Shown one piece after another: positions 1 through 5,442 of a stretch of 5,583 bases of DNA. Positions within the stretch are counted from its first letter, which is position 1, and every line of letters starts with the position of its first letter. Under the pieces are notes generated by a model that did no database searches, had not been told where the DNA came from, and worked only from the letters and a program-made list of their open reading frames with translations. A program made the translations under genes and the position numbers. The stretch lies in the NCBI GenBank assembly GCA_947475475.1, contig CANJOG010000156.1, positions 1 through 5,583 on the forward strand, given 5' to 3'. The stretch is from Acetobacteraceae bacterium. Its GTDB lineage: Bacteria > Pseudomonadota > Alphaproteobacteria > Acetobacterales > Acetobacteraceae.

Positions 1-1
1 C

Positions 2-583
2 CTGCTGATCACGCGGGTCATCGCCGGCGAGAAGATCACGCCGGCGCGGGCGGCGGGGTTTGCCTTTGGTTTTCTCGGCGTTGCCGTGCTGGTCGCACCC
101 AAGCTGCTGGCCGGGGGCATGTCGGCCGAGATCACCGATGCCCTGCTGTGCCTGCTCTGCGCCTTTCTGTTCGCCTCCGGCGCCACCTATGCCGTCCAGA
201 TCAAGGGGCTGCATCCGGTGGCGATCAATTTCAGCCAGTGCCTGATGTGCAGCATCCTGCTGCTGCCTGCGACTTTGGCCGTGGACCAGCCATGGACCCT
301 GCCAGACCCTGGCCTGCTCGGCTGGTTCGCTCTGCTGACCATCGGCATGGTCAGCACAGGGCTCGCTACTGTGGGCTTCTTCATGCTGCTGCCGAAGATT
401 GGCGCATCCAACGCGCTGCTGATCAACTTCCTTGTGCCAGTCTATGCGATTCTGATGGGCTGGGCGGTGCTGGGTGAGACGCTGAGCCTCGCGGCCTTCG
501 CGGGGATGGCGCTGATCGCGCTGGGCCTGGCCGCCATTGATGGCCGCGCCTTCGCCTGGCTGCGGGGGCGCGTTGCGGGCTGA
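2..583 (+). CDS. EamA/DMT-family transporter, C-terminal part (5' end outside window)
   Basis: This is the last 193 residues of an integral inner-membrane protein of the drug/metabolite transporter superfamily (EamA type). The reading frame is open from base 2 and ends with TGA at 581-583; the true start lies left of the window. Family members usually have about 300 residues, ten membrane helices and two EamA repeats. Here one sees the end of the first repeat (GEKITPARAAGFAFGFLGVA, then a hydrophobic run) and a complete second repeat. The second repeat ends in the typical pattern of an 'LLPKIGASNA' loop, a helix with 'FLVPVYAILMGWAVLGE', and a last helix 'MALIALGLAAI' before a short basic tail. 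The GTG at 86 is in frame but lies inside a helix, so it is not the start. The substrate cannot be told: the superfamily exports amino acids, metabolites and drugs. Family assignment is firm; function is open. Confidence 0.88.
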   Translation: MLITRVIAGEKITPARAAGFAFGFLGVAVLVAPKLLAGGMSAEITDALLCLLCAFLFASGATYAVQIKGLHPVAINFSQCLMCSILLLPATLAVDQPWTLPDPGLLGWFALLTIGMVSTGLATVGFFMLLPKIGASNALLINFLVPVYAILMGWAVLGETLSLAAFAGMALIALGLAAIDGRAFAWLRGRVAG

Positions 584-611
584 TCCGGCGGCGGGGTTTC
601 CGCCACCGGAT
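583..611. terminator. hairpin between convergent transporter and receptor genes
   Basis: ATCCGG (583-588) and GGCGG (590-594) pair with CCGCC (600-604) and CCGGAT (606-611). There is one C-A mismatch and a five-base loop (GGTTT), giving 11 pairs. The hairpin fills the 36-base gap between the transporter's stop codon and the receptor's stop codon at 620-622. On the + strand it is followed, after five bases, by TTTT (617-620), a weak U-tract, so it could act as a terminator for the transporter. On the - strand there is no T-run after it. Position and stem support a shared terminator; the short T-run limits confidence. Confidence 0.55.
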
Positions 612-619
612 GCAAGTTT

Positions 620-2629
620 TCAGAAGCGCACGCGCGTGCCCGCCATCACCGATGGGCCTGGGCCAGCAAAACCGCTTGCCGGCTCGAAGCGGGAATTGCC
701 GATATTGCGCGCGTTGACGAAGAGCGTGACCGCCTTGGTCGCTTCGTAAGTCGCGCTGACATTCAGCAACATGCCCGGCCTGGCACGGCCGACGCCGATC
801 GGGAAACCGGTATCGTCCACGATCTGGTCGGCAAAGGCACCTGTGTAGGACAGCGACGGTGCGATGGTCAGGCCAGGCAGTGGCTGCACCCGCGCGGTCA
901 GCGTGACAGCATTTTGCGGGCGGCGCAGCAAGGCCTTCTGCGTGCCCTGGTCGCGCGCATCCGTGTAGGTGTAACCGAGCACGCCGGAAAGCCAGGAAAG
1001 CGGGCGGACGGTCAGTTCCGTCTCCAGACCCTGCATGCGGGCGCGTCCGATATTGACCTGGGTGTAGACCGGCGCGAATTGCGTCGCGATCAGGTCACGC
1101 ACGTCATTATGGAAAAACGTCACGTCCAGACGGGCAAAATCCTCACGGCCAAAAGCGGCGACATCCGCCGAGCCGCCAACCTCCCAGCCCTGGCTGCGTT
1201 CGGGCCGGAGCGAGGGATTGCCGACATAGCCGAAATTATCGATGCCAAAACGGTCGAACAGCGAGGGTGCGCGGAAGGCGGTGCCGTAGGACGCCTTGAG
1301 CCGAGCCCGCAGGTTGGGAATATCGACCACTGCGCCGCCACGCCAGGTAAACGAGCCGGCGAGACCGGAGATGGCTTCCTGCCGCATATTCGCACCTAGC
1401 GTCACATGCCGCAGCACCTCGCCCTGGATGCCAGCCCAGGCGGCGTCGCTATGGGTGCCGGCGCGCATGTCCTGGGTGAAGGGCGATCCAAAAGAGGCTG
1501 AATCAAGCTGGATATGTGCCGAATCCTCGATATGGCCGTAGCCGAAGGTGAGCTTCGGGGCAGCGACCCAGCGCCAGTCCGGCAGGGAGATTTCGTTGTT
1601 CCATTGCAGCTCGGTGCGATGGGCGCGGTAGCGGCTGTTCTCGCGCGCCAGGTTGGGGTCGGCCGCATCGAGCAGGTTCACGTAATGCCGGTCATTGATC
1701 AGGTGCGACAGAAACAGGCTGGTCTTCCACGCGCCATCGAGCAGCACCGTCTCGATGCCGACCCGGCCGGATAGGCTGGTATCGGTGCCGGTCATGGTCG
1801 GGTCGTCATAGGCGGGGAAAGCGACATCATCATAGCCAAAAGTCGCGGTGCGGCCACGCAGATTGAGTGAAAGACGAGTCTCGTCGTCCCACGGCGTGAC
1901 ACCGAGATTGACCTGCACGCTGCGCGCACGAAAGCCGTCGCGCTCGCCGGTATAGACGGTGCGCTCGCGCTTGGGTGTCGCATCGAAGCCCAGATCGGAG
2001 CGGGATTCGGCGCTGATGGCGTAGTCCCAGATGCCGGTGGCGCCGGAGAGGCTGGCACTGCCCAGCGCCGCGCGGGGCAGGCCACCGGCGATGGTGACGC
2101 TGGCGCGCGGCTTGCCGGTGACAGGATCGTTCTCACCGCGCTTGGTGATGATGTTCACCACGCCGCCGATGGCACCAGATCCGTAAAGCCCCGATGCCGG
2201 GCCACGCACGATCTCGATACGCTCGACATCGTCCAGCGTATCGACCCCGAAATTAAAGGCCCCATTGGCGATGGAGGAATCATCGATGCGCATGCCATCG
2301 CGCAGGACGAGGACATGGTTGGAGTTGGTGCCTCGGATGAACAGACTGGCATTGCCGCCTGCCCCGCCCGATTGCACCATCCGCGCGCCTGGCACATCGG
2401 CCAACGCCTCGGCAAGCGTGGCATAGCCGCGCTGCTCGATGACAGCACGGTCGATGACGGTGACACCGGCCGGGATGGCATCGAGCGGCGAGGCCACCCG
2501 TGTGGCAGTGACGACAACGCTGCGCGGCAGGGTGGTAACGGGTGCCGGCTGGGAGTCAGGCTGCGATTGCGCCCAGGCAAGAGATGGCAAGGCTGCCACC
2601 AGCAAGGCGGTCGGGATCGAAACGCGCAT
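620..2629 (-). CDS. btuB: TonB-dependent outer-membrane receptor, BtuB-like (vitamin B12 uptake)
   Basis: A 669-residue outer-membrane receptor, expected to import cobalamin using energy from TonB-ExbB-ExbD. Residues 1-20 form a signal peptide (MRVSIPTALLVAALPSLAWA, then Q). A TonB-box-like segment RSVVVTATR (about 36-44) precedes the plug domain (about 50-165), which carries the hallmarks LFIRGTNSNHVLVLRDGMRI and RIEIVRGPASGLYGSGAIGG followed by VVNIITKRG. The remainder is beta-barrel, ending in the outer-membrane C-terminal pattern GTRVRF with terminal Phe. The ATG at 2629 is chosen because it starts the signal peptide and has GGAGA seven bases upstream; an in-frame GTG at 2731 would put 34 non-signal residues in front. 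Length is close to BtuB receptors (E. coli about 614). Cobalamin as substrate is inferred mainly from the upstream cobalamin riboswitch; another corrinoid or cobalt-linked ligand remains possible. No periplasmic or ABC partners (btuF, btuC, btuD) are in the window. Confidence 0.9.
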   Translation of the reverse strand: MRVSIPTALLVAALPSLAWAQSQPDSQPAPVTTLPRSVVVTATRVASPLDAIPAGVTVIDRAVIEQRGYATLAEALADVPGARMVQSGGAGGNASLFIRGTNSNHVLVLRDGMRIDDSSIANGAFNFGVDTLDDVERIEIVRGPASGLYGSGAIGGVVNIITKRGENDPVTGKPRASVTIAGGLPRAALGSASLSGATGIWDYAISAESRSDLGFDATPKRERTVYTGERDGFRARSVQVNLGVTPWDDETRLSLNLRGRTATFGYDDVAFPAYDDPTMTGTDTSLSGRVGIETVLLDGAWKTSLFLSHLINDRHYVNLLDAADPNLARENSRYRAHRTELQWNNEISLPDWRWVAAPKLTFGYGHIEDSAHIQLDSASFGSPFTQDMRAGTHSDAAWAGIQGEVLRHVTLGANMRQEAISGLAGSFTWRGGAVVDIPNLRARLKASYGTAFRAPSLFDRFGIDNFGYVGNPSLRPERSQGWEVGGSADVAAFGREDFARLDVTFFHNDVRDLIATQFAPVYTQVNIGRARMQGLETELTVRPLSWLSGVLGYTYTDARDQGTQKALLRRPQNAVTLTARVQPLPGLTIAPSLSYTGAFADQIVDDTGFPIGVGRARPGMLLNVSATYEATKAVTLFVNARNIGNSRFEPASGFAGPGPSVMAGTRVRF

Positions 2630-2636
2630 GATGCGG

Positions 2637-2641
2637 TCTCC
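2637..2641 (-). promoter_or_regulatory. ribosome binding site of btuB-like gene
   Basis: GGAGA read on the - strand, seven bases before the ATG at 2629. It fixes the signal-peptide start over the upstream in-frame GTG at 2731. It lies six bases downstream of the leader hairpin at 2648-2670, so its access could be influenced by leader folding. Confidence 0.7.
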
Positions 2642-2647
2642 AGAAAT

Positions 2648-2670
2648 CCGGACCACACGCGGTGATCCGG
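2648..2670 (-). promoter_or_regulatory. leader hairpin next to the btuB ribosome binding site (candidate expression platform)
   Basis: On the - strand CCGGATCAC (2670-2662) pairs with GTGGTCCGG (2656-2648) as nine continuous pairs including one G-U, with loop CGCGT. ATTTCT follows, then the GGAGA ribosome binding site. It lies between the cobalamin aptamer and the start codon, where a riboswitch expression platform is expected. The short, interrupted T-run is weak for intrinsic termination. The stem does not itself include the ribosome binding site, so the mechanism (termination or translation control) is not settled. The hairpin is seen directly; its regulatory role is inferred. Confidence 0.45.
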
Positions 2671-2774
2671 TGGCGTCCGCCGGTGAGCGGAACGCGTGCG
2701 ACAAGGCGAATGCCGCCTGCGGGACTCTCACCCGTTGCTCCGGTACACCCCGCCCGGCGCGCGCGCGCAGTCTC

Positions 2775-2982
2775 GATGCCGGCCGGTCTCCTGGCTCGCG
2801 GCCGGCGGCCCCGCCTTCTCACCGCGCGGTCGGCGCGGCAATGGCATGTGGAACCGCCCAGCATGGAAATCTCCCTAAGGAGGCTTCCGGGCAGGGCCGC
2901 TTACAGTTGCGGGGGCAGCCGCGGATTGAAGGCCAAGCCCTCTCGCGCGTTCCCGTTTCAGCCCTTGCGGGCCACCGTCATC
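2775..2982 (-). ncRNA. cobalamin riboswitch aptamer
   Basis: About 208 bases in the 5' leader of the btuB-like gene match the cobalamin riboswitch class in order. Read on the - strand: closing stem GATGACGG (2982-2975) pairing with CCGGCATC (2782-2775) with one mismatch; a GCCC-GCAA-GGGC hairpin (2972-2961); TGAAACGGGAAC (2959-2948); the core CGGCTGCCCCCGCAACTGTA (within 2922-2897) followed by AGCGG; GCCATTG (2845-2839), a variant of the usual GCCACTG; a CCGCGC/GCGCGG hairpin (2838-2822); GAGAAGGCGG (2820-2811); and the B12 box AGCCAGGAGACCGGC (2796-2782). Binding of adenosylcobalamin or a related cobalamin would lower expression of the receptor. The aptamer is very secure. What varies from the textbook consensus is minor: GCCATTG, GAGAAGGC, and a poorly matched GGTG element after the GGGAAC motif. 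Confidence 0.96.
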
Positions 2983-2989
2983 TGAGGCC

Positions 2990-3018
2990 GTGCTAGAGTT
3001 GCCGGGCGGGCGCGTCAA
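2990..3018 (-). promoter_or_regulatory. sigma70-like promoter for riboswitch-btuB transcript
   Basis: On the - strand TTGACG (3018-3013) and TAGCAC (2995-2990) are separated by exactly 17 bases. Transcription would begin about seven bases beyond the -10 box, near 2983, and the aptamer's closing stem starts at 2982. This agreement of two independently recognised elements supports the call. The -10 box is only a moderate match (first TA and overall position good, final T absent), as is common in alphaproteobacteria. Confidence 0.6.
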
Positions 3019-3051
3019 CCGCGCCAGAGATCACAATTTCGATCACGACTT

Positions 3052-3056
3052 GGGAG
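3052..3056 (+). promoter_or_regulatory. ribosome binding site of DUF1194 gene
   Basis: GGGAG five bases before the ATG at 3062. It decides the start in favour of 3062 over the in-frame GTG at 2990, which falls inside the predicted divergent promoter and would add 24 charged, non-hydrophobic residues. No convincing forward -35/-10 pair was seen in 2983-3050. Confidence 0.7.
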
Positions 3057-3061
3057 AAGCC

Positions 3062-3697
3062 ATGGATCAGGACGACAGTGTTCAGGCAGGCAGTATCGAG
3101 GCGAACCTTGCTCTGGTGCTGGGTTTCGACGCCTCGGCCAGCGTCACTTTCGACGAATTCGGCCTGATGACACGCGGCGTGGCGGCAGCCCTGCGCGATC
3201 CGGCGATCATGGCCGGGCTGATCGCCGGGCCATACCGGGCGAGCTATTGCGCCGTGCTGGTCTGGTCGGCCGCCGGCGAGCAGGAGGTGATGGTGGACTG
3301 GACCCGCATCGCCAGCGAGGCGCAGGCGCGGGAATTTGCCGATTCGGTGGAGAACATGCCGCGCATGGTGCGGGGGGCGACCACGGCGATCGGCCCGGCG
3401 CTGATCGCCGCTCTCCGCCTGCTGGCCGATCCGCCGACGCCGGCAGCGCGCAGCGTCATCGACCTGGTCGGCGACGGGCGGGCAAATGACGGGATCGAGC
3501 CGTCCATCGTGCGCGACCAGGCAGTGGCGGCGGGGGGGACCATCAACGGCCTCTGCGTACTGCATGAGGAGGCCGATCTCCTCGCCTATTACACCGAGCA
3601 TGTGATCGGCGGATCAGGGGCGTTTGCGCTCGCCTGCGCCGATTTCGACTCCTTTGCCGATGCGATGATGCAGAAGCTGCGGCGTGAGATTGCCTGA
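3062..3697 (+). CDS. DUF1194 (von Willebrand A-like) protein, apparently without signal peptide
   Basis: A 211-residue protein of the DUF1194 family, which resembles von Willebrand factor A domains; no biochemical role is established for it. A metal-site (MIDAS-like) pattern is visible: D23-A-S25-A-S27 after a hydrophobic strand (ANLALVLGF), threonines T107/T108 in RGATTAIGPAL, and D138 in VIDLVGDGRAND. Other family signatures are VLVWSAAGEQEVMVDWT (66-81), GGTINGLCVL (158-167), and YYTEHVIGGSGAF (176-188) near the end. Family members I know of usually carry an N-terminal signal peptide; here the protein begins MDQDDSVQAG and goes straight into the first strand, with no hydrophobic stretch even if read further upstream. 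A cytoplasmic location is therefore inferred. It is divergent from the riboswitch-btuB unit and convergent with pssA, nine bases apart, so it is probably transcribed alone. The partner and role are unknown. Confidence 0.85.
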   Translation: MDQDDSVQAGSIEANLALVLGFDASASVTFDEFGLMTRGVAAALRDPAIMAGLIAGPYRASYCAVLVWSAAGEQEVMVDWTRIASEAQAREFADSVENMPRMVRGATTAIGPALIAALRLLADPPTPAARSVIDLVGDGRANDGIEPSIVRDQAVAAGGTINGLCVLHEEADLLAYYTEHVIGGSGAFALACADFDSFADAMMQKLRREIA

Positions 3698-3728
3698 GCG
3701 GGCAGCCTATTCGACGGCTGCCTCAGGC
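3692..3728. terminator. long hairpin spanning the convergent stop codons of DUF1194 gene and pssA
   Basis: GCCTGA (3692-3697) and GGCAGCC (3701-3707) pair with GGCTGCC (3716-3722) and TCAGGC (3723-3728). This gives 13 pairs with a three-base bulge (GCG, 3698-3700) and an eight-base loop TATTCGAC. The DUF1194 stop TGA ends the lower left arm, and the pssA stop (TAG on the - strand, 3709-3707) sits at the top of the stem. No T-run follows on either strand, so it is not a classical intrinsic terminator; it may still separate the two transcripts or protect 3' ends. The structure is certain as an inverted repeat; its function is inferred. Confidence 0.5.
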
Positions 3729-4645
3729 TCGCGCGCTGCCTCGGCGGCGGCCTTCAGCCTCCGGTAGCTGCGCATGCTGTAGGGCAGCATGCCGAGATAG
3801 ATCAGCCCGGCGGCGGCCAGCGCCAGCCAGGGATCGGCCACCAGCAGGGCGGCGAAAGTGACGGTGCCGAGCAGCAGCGGCAGCACATAGGCCGACGGCA
3901 CCTTGAAATTTTTAAAGCTCCAGACCGGCAGGGTGGAGACGGCGAGCAAGGCGGTGCCGACCAGCACCACCGCCGGCAGCACCGGATAGCGTGCCGCCTC
4001 GGAGAGCCACTCCCAGCCCAGCACCCGCGATTCCAGGCCCAGGAAGAGCGGGAACATTACCAGCCCGGCTGCGGCCGGGGCCGGCACGCCGGTGAAGAAG
4101 GCATAGGAATAAGCGGGCCTGAGATCGTCATCGAGGGCGGCATTGAACCGCGCCAGGCGCAGCGCGATCGAGACCACATAGATCACGCAAGGCACAAACC
4201 CGAACCCGCCGGCGGTTTGCAGCGACCACAGATAGAGCACGAAGGCCGGGACCACGCCAAAGCAGACAAAATCGGTCAGGCTGTCGAACTCGGCGCCGAA
4301 GCGTGAGGTCGCCTTGAGCAGCCGCGCCAGCCGTCCGTCCAGCCCATCGATGAAGCCGGCCACCACGATTGCCACCGCCGCCGAGCCAAACCGGCCCTCG
4401 AAGGCGAAGCGCAGGCCAGTCAGCCCCGAGCAGAGGCCGAGCATGGTCATCAGATTGGGAATCATCCGGTTGAAGGACGGCCCCTTGAAGCGCGGCCGCG
4501 TGCGTGGCCGCAGACGCCCGCGTAGGCGGCGGCTGGCGCGCGAGAGTGGCGGGGAGCGCCCTGGCCTGTCGCCCGGACCCGAGCGGCCCTCTCCTGGGCG
4601 GCCCTCTCCTGGGCGGCCCTCGTCCGAGCCGGGCAACGTGTCCAT
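3707..4645 (-). CDS. pssA: CDP-diacylglycerol-serine O-phosphatidyltransferase (phosphatidylserine synthase)
   Basis: Integral-membrane enzyme, 312 residues, that joins CDP-diacylglycerol and L-serine to give phosphatidylserine and CMP. The CDP-alcohol phosphatidyltransferase signature is complete: D103-G104-x2-A107-R108-x8-G117-x3-D121-x3-D125, in DGRLARLLKATSRFGAEFD and the following SLTD. Segments typical of the membrane-bound PssA type follow: ALRLARFNA (161-169), FTGVPAPAAAG (184-194) and STLPVWSFKNFKVP (237-250). Several hydrophobic helices run from about 62 to 290. The first 60 residues are polar, rich in Gly, Pro and Arg, and contain a short repeat (GRPGE twice, then GRSG); a basic N-terminal extension is common in alphaproteobacterial PssA. 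The ATG overlaps the psd stop by one base (TGATG), which argues for this start and for translational coupling, since no good ribosome binding site precedes it. A start at Met61 would keep the catalytic domain and cannot be ruled out. Confidence 0.94.
   Translation of the reverse strand: MDTLPGSDEGRPGEGRPGEGRSGPGDRPGRSPPLSRASRRLRGRLRPRTRPRFKGPSFNRMIPNLMTMLGLCSGLTGLRFAFEGRFGSAAVAIVVAGFIDGLDGRLARLLKATSRFGAEFDSLTDFVCFGVVPAFVLYLWSLQTAGGFGFVPCVIYVVSIALRLARFNAALDDDLRPAYSYAFFTGVPAPAAAGLVMFPLFLGLESRVLGWEWLSEAARYPVLPAVVLVGTALLAVSTLPVWSFKNFKVPSAYVLPLLLGTVTFAALLVADPWLALAAAGLIYLGMLPYSMRSYRRLKAAAEAAREPEAAVE
4583..4621. repeat. 15-base tandem repeat in the 5' end of pssA
   Basis: The unit GCGGCCCTCTCCTGG (+ strand) occurs at 4583-4597 and 4598-4612, with a third partial copy from 4613 to 4621. 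The unit is a multiple of three, so it repeats five residues (GRPGE on the coding - strand) without breaking the frame. It lies in the non-catalytic, low-complexity N-terminus of PssA. Confidence 0.85.
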
Positions 4646-5340
4646 CAGGCTGACGCCGCTGCGCTGGCAGGCGGATTGAGATCCGCGATGACGGTCTCGC
4701 CGCCGATCATGGTCTGGCCTTCAACAACCAGCGGCAACACGCCGGGCGGCAGGTAGATATCAGTGCGGCTGCCAAAGCGGATGATTCCGAAGCGCGAGCC
4801 GGCATGCACGCGGTCCCCCTCCTTGGCATAACAAAGAATACGGCGCGCAATCAGGCCGGCGATCTGCACCACGGCGAGTTCGCGCCCGTCGGGCAGGCGT
4901 AGCGCCAGGGCATTGCGCTCATTGGCCTCGCCCGCCTCGGGGCTATTCGCGTCCTTGAAGGAGCCGTGGCGGTAGGCAATGCGGGTGATCGTGCCATCCA
5001 CCGGCATACGGTTCACATGCACGTCCAGCACCGAGAGGAAGGTGACGACCCGCCAGCGCGGCTCCGTCCCGAGGCCGAGTTCGGGCGGCGGCACAGCGGG
5101 CGCGACCGAGGTGACGCGGCCATCGGCGGCGGAGATCACCAGGCCGGGCCTGCCGGGCGGCACACGCTCCGGATCGCGGAAGAAATACAGACAGTACAGG
5201 GTGAAGATCAGGCCGATCCAGAACAGCCAGGCGCCGAGGGCGAGGCCGATAATGGCCACGACGATGCCGCCGCCAATGAAGGGGCGGCCGGCGGGATGCG
5301 GCGGGGCAAGGACTGCGCGCCAGGAATCAAAAAGAGACAT
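4645..5340 (-). CDS. psd: phosphatidylserine decarboxylase proenzyme
   Basis: A 231-residue proenzyme of the short (about 210-235 residue) Psd form, which decarboxylates phosphatidylserine to phosphatidylethanolamine at the inner membrane. A hydrophobic stretch at about 21-54 (FIGGGIVVAIIGLALGAW onward) anchors the N-terminus and is followed by YFFRDPER, a family hallmark. Likely catalytic residues by family comparison are D73 in SAADGRV and H108 in FLSVLDVHVNRMPVDG. The self-cleavage site is G190-S191 in GIIRFGSRTDIYLP; the Ser becomes the pyruvoyl cofactor of the small (alpha) chain, which would span 191-231. The MSLFDSWRAVLAPPHPAG start is typical of the family, although no clear ribosome binding site precedes the ATG at 5340. 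psd is the first gene of the psd-pssA pair, so the enzyme order in the operon is the reverse of the pathway order. Confidence 0.95.
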   Translation of the reverse strand: MSLFDSWRAVLAPPHPAGRPFIGGGIVVAIIGLALGAWLFWIGLIFTLYCLYFFRDPERVPPGRPGLVISAADGRVTSVAPAVPPPELGLGTEPRWRVVTFLSVLDVHVNRMPVDGTITRIAYRHGSFKDANSPEAGEANERNALALRLPDGRELAVVQIAGLIARRILCYAKEGDRVHAGSRFGIIRFGSRTDIYLPPGVLPLVVEGQTMIGGETVIADLNPPASAAASA

Positions 5341-5363
5341 GTGCGGTTTATGGATCGTTCACC

Positions 5364-5383
5364 GGTTCAAGGGAAGATGAACC
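5364..5383. repeat. inverted repeat in the divergent psd / right-edge gene interval
   Basis: GGTTCA (5364-5369) and TGAACC (5378-5383) form a perfect six-base inverted repeat with an eight-base spacer (AGGGAAGA). It lies 24 bases upstream of the psd start and about 60 upstream of the divergent gene. A second short hairpin (GCGGG-GCT-CCCGC, 5385-5397) and a near-palindrome (CGCCTAAGGCG, 5395-5405) follow at once. It could be an operator or part of a 5' leader; no regulator is identified. I could not make out a convincing promoter for either gene in 5341-5442. Confidence 0.35.
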
Positions 5384-5431
5384 CGCGGGGCTCCCGCCTA
5401 AGGCGCGTGATCGACACCTGCCAAAGAAGAC

Positions 5432-5435
5432 GGAG
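5432..5435 (+). promoter_or_regulatory. ribosome binding site of right-edge gene
   Basis: GGAG seven bases before the ATG at 5443. Together with the open frame running to the window edge it supports a real gene start here rather than a reading frame on the opposite strand. Confidence 0.6.
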
Positions 5436-5442
5436 AAACTGC

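Noticed and set aside
914..1399. Long + strand open frame opposite the receptor gene
   Set aside because: It lies wholly inside the btuB-like coding region on the other strand, has no recognisable domain, and is explained by the GC-rich codon pattern. The same applies to the other open frames opposite or within this gene.
2630..2731. Longer btuB N-terminus from the GTG at 2731
   Set aside because: The extra 34 residues would precede an intact signal peptide and come from the riboswitch leader; the ATG at 2629 has a good ribosome binding site.
2439..2996. + strand open frames across the leader region, which could suggest a gene between btuB and DUF1194
   Set aside because: They overlap the cobalamin riboswitch and the start of btuB on the opposite strand, and their translations show no domain. 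The region is accounted for as a regulatory leader.
2990..3061. Upstream GTG start for the DUF1194 gene
   Set aside because: It overlaps the predicted -10 box of the divergent promoter, lacks a ribosome binding site, and adds residues unlike a signal peptide.
2993..3601. Long - strand open frame opposite DUF1194
   Set aside because: The + strand protein has clear family motifs and a ribosome binding site; the opposite frame has none and would run through the btuB promoter.
4314..4679. + strand open frame opposite the start of pssA
   Set aside because: It is an arginine- and proline-rich product of a GC-rich opposite strand and contains the reverse of the 15-base repeat; the PssA and Psd frames explain the region.
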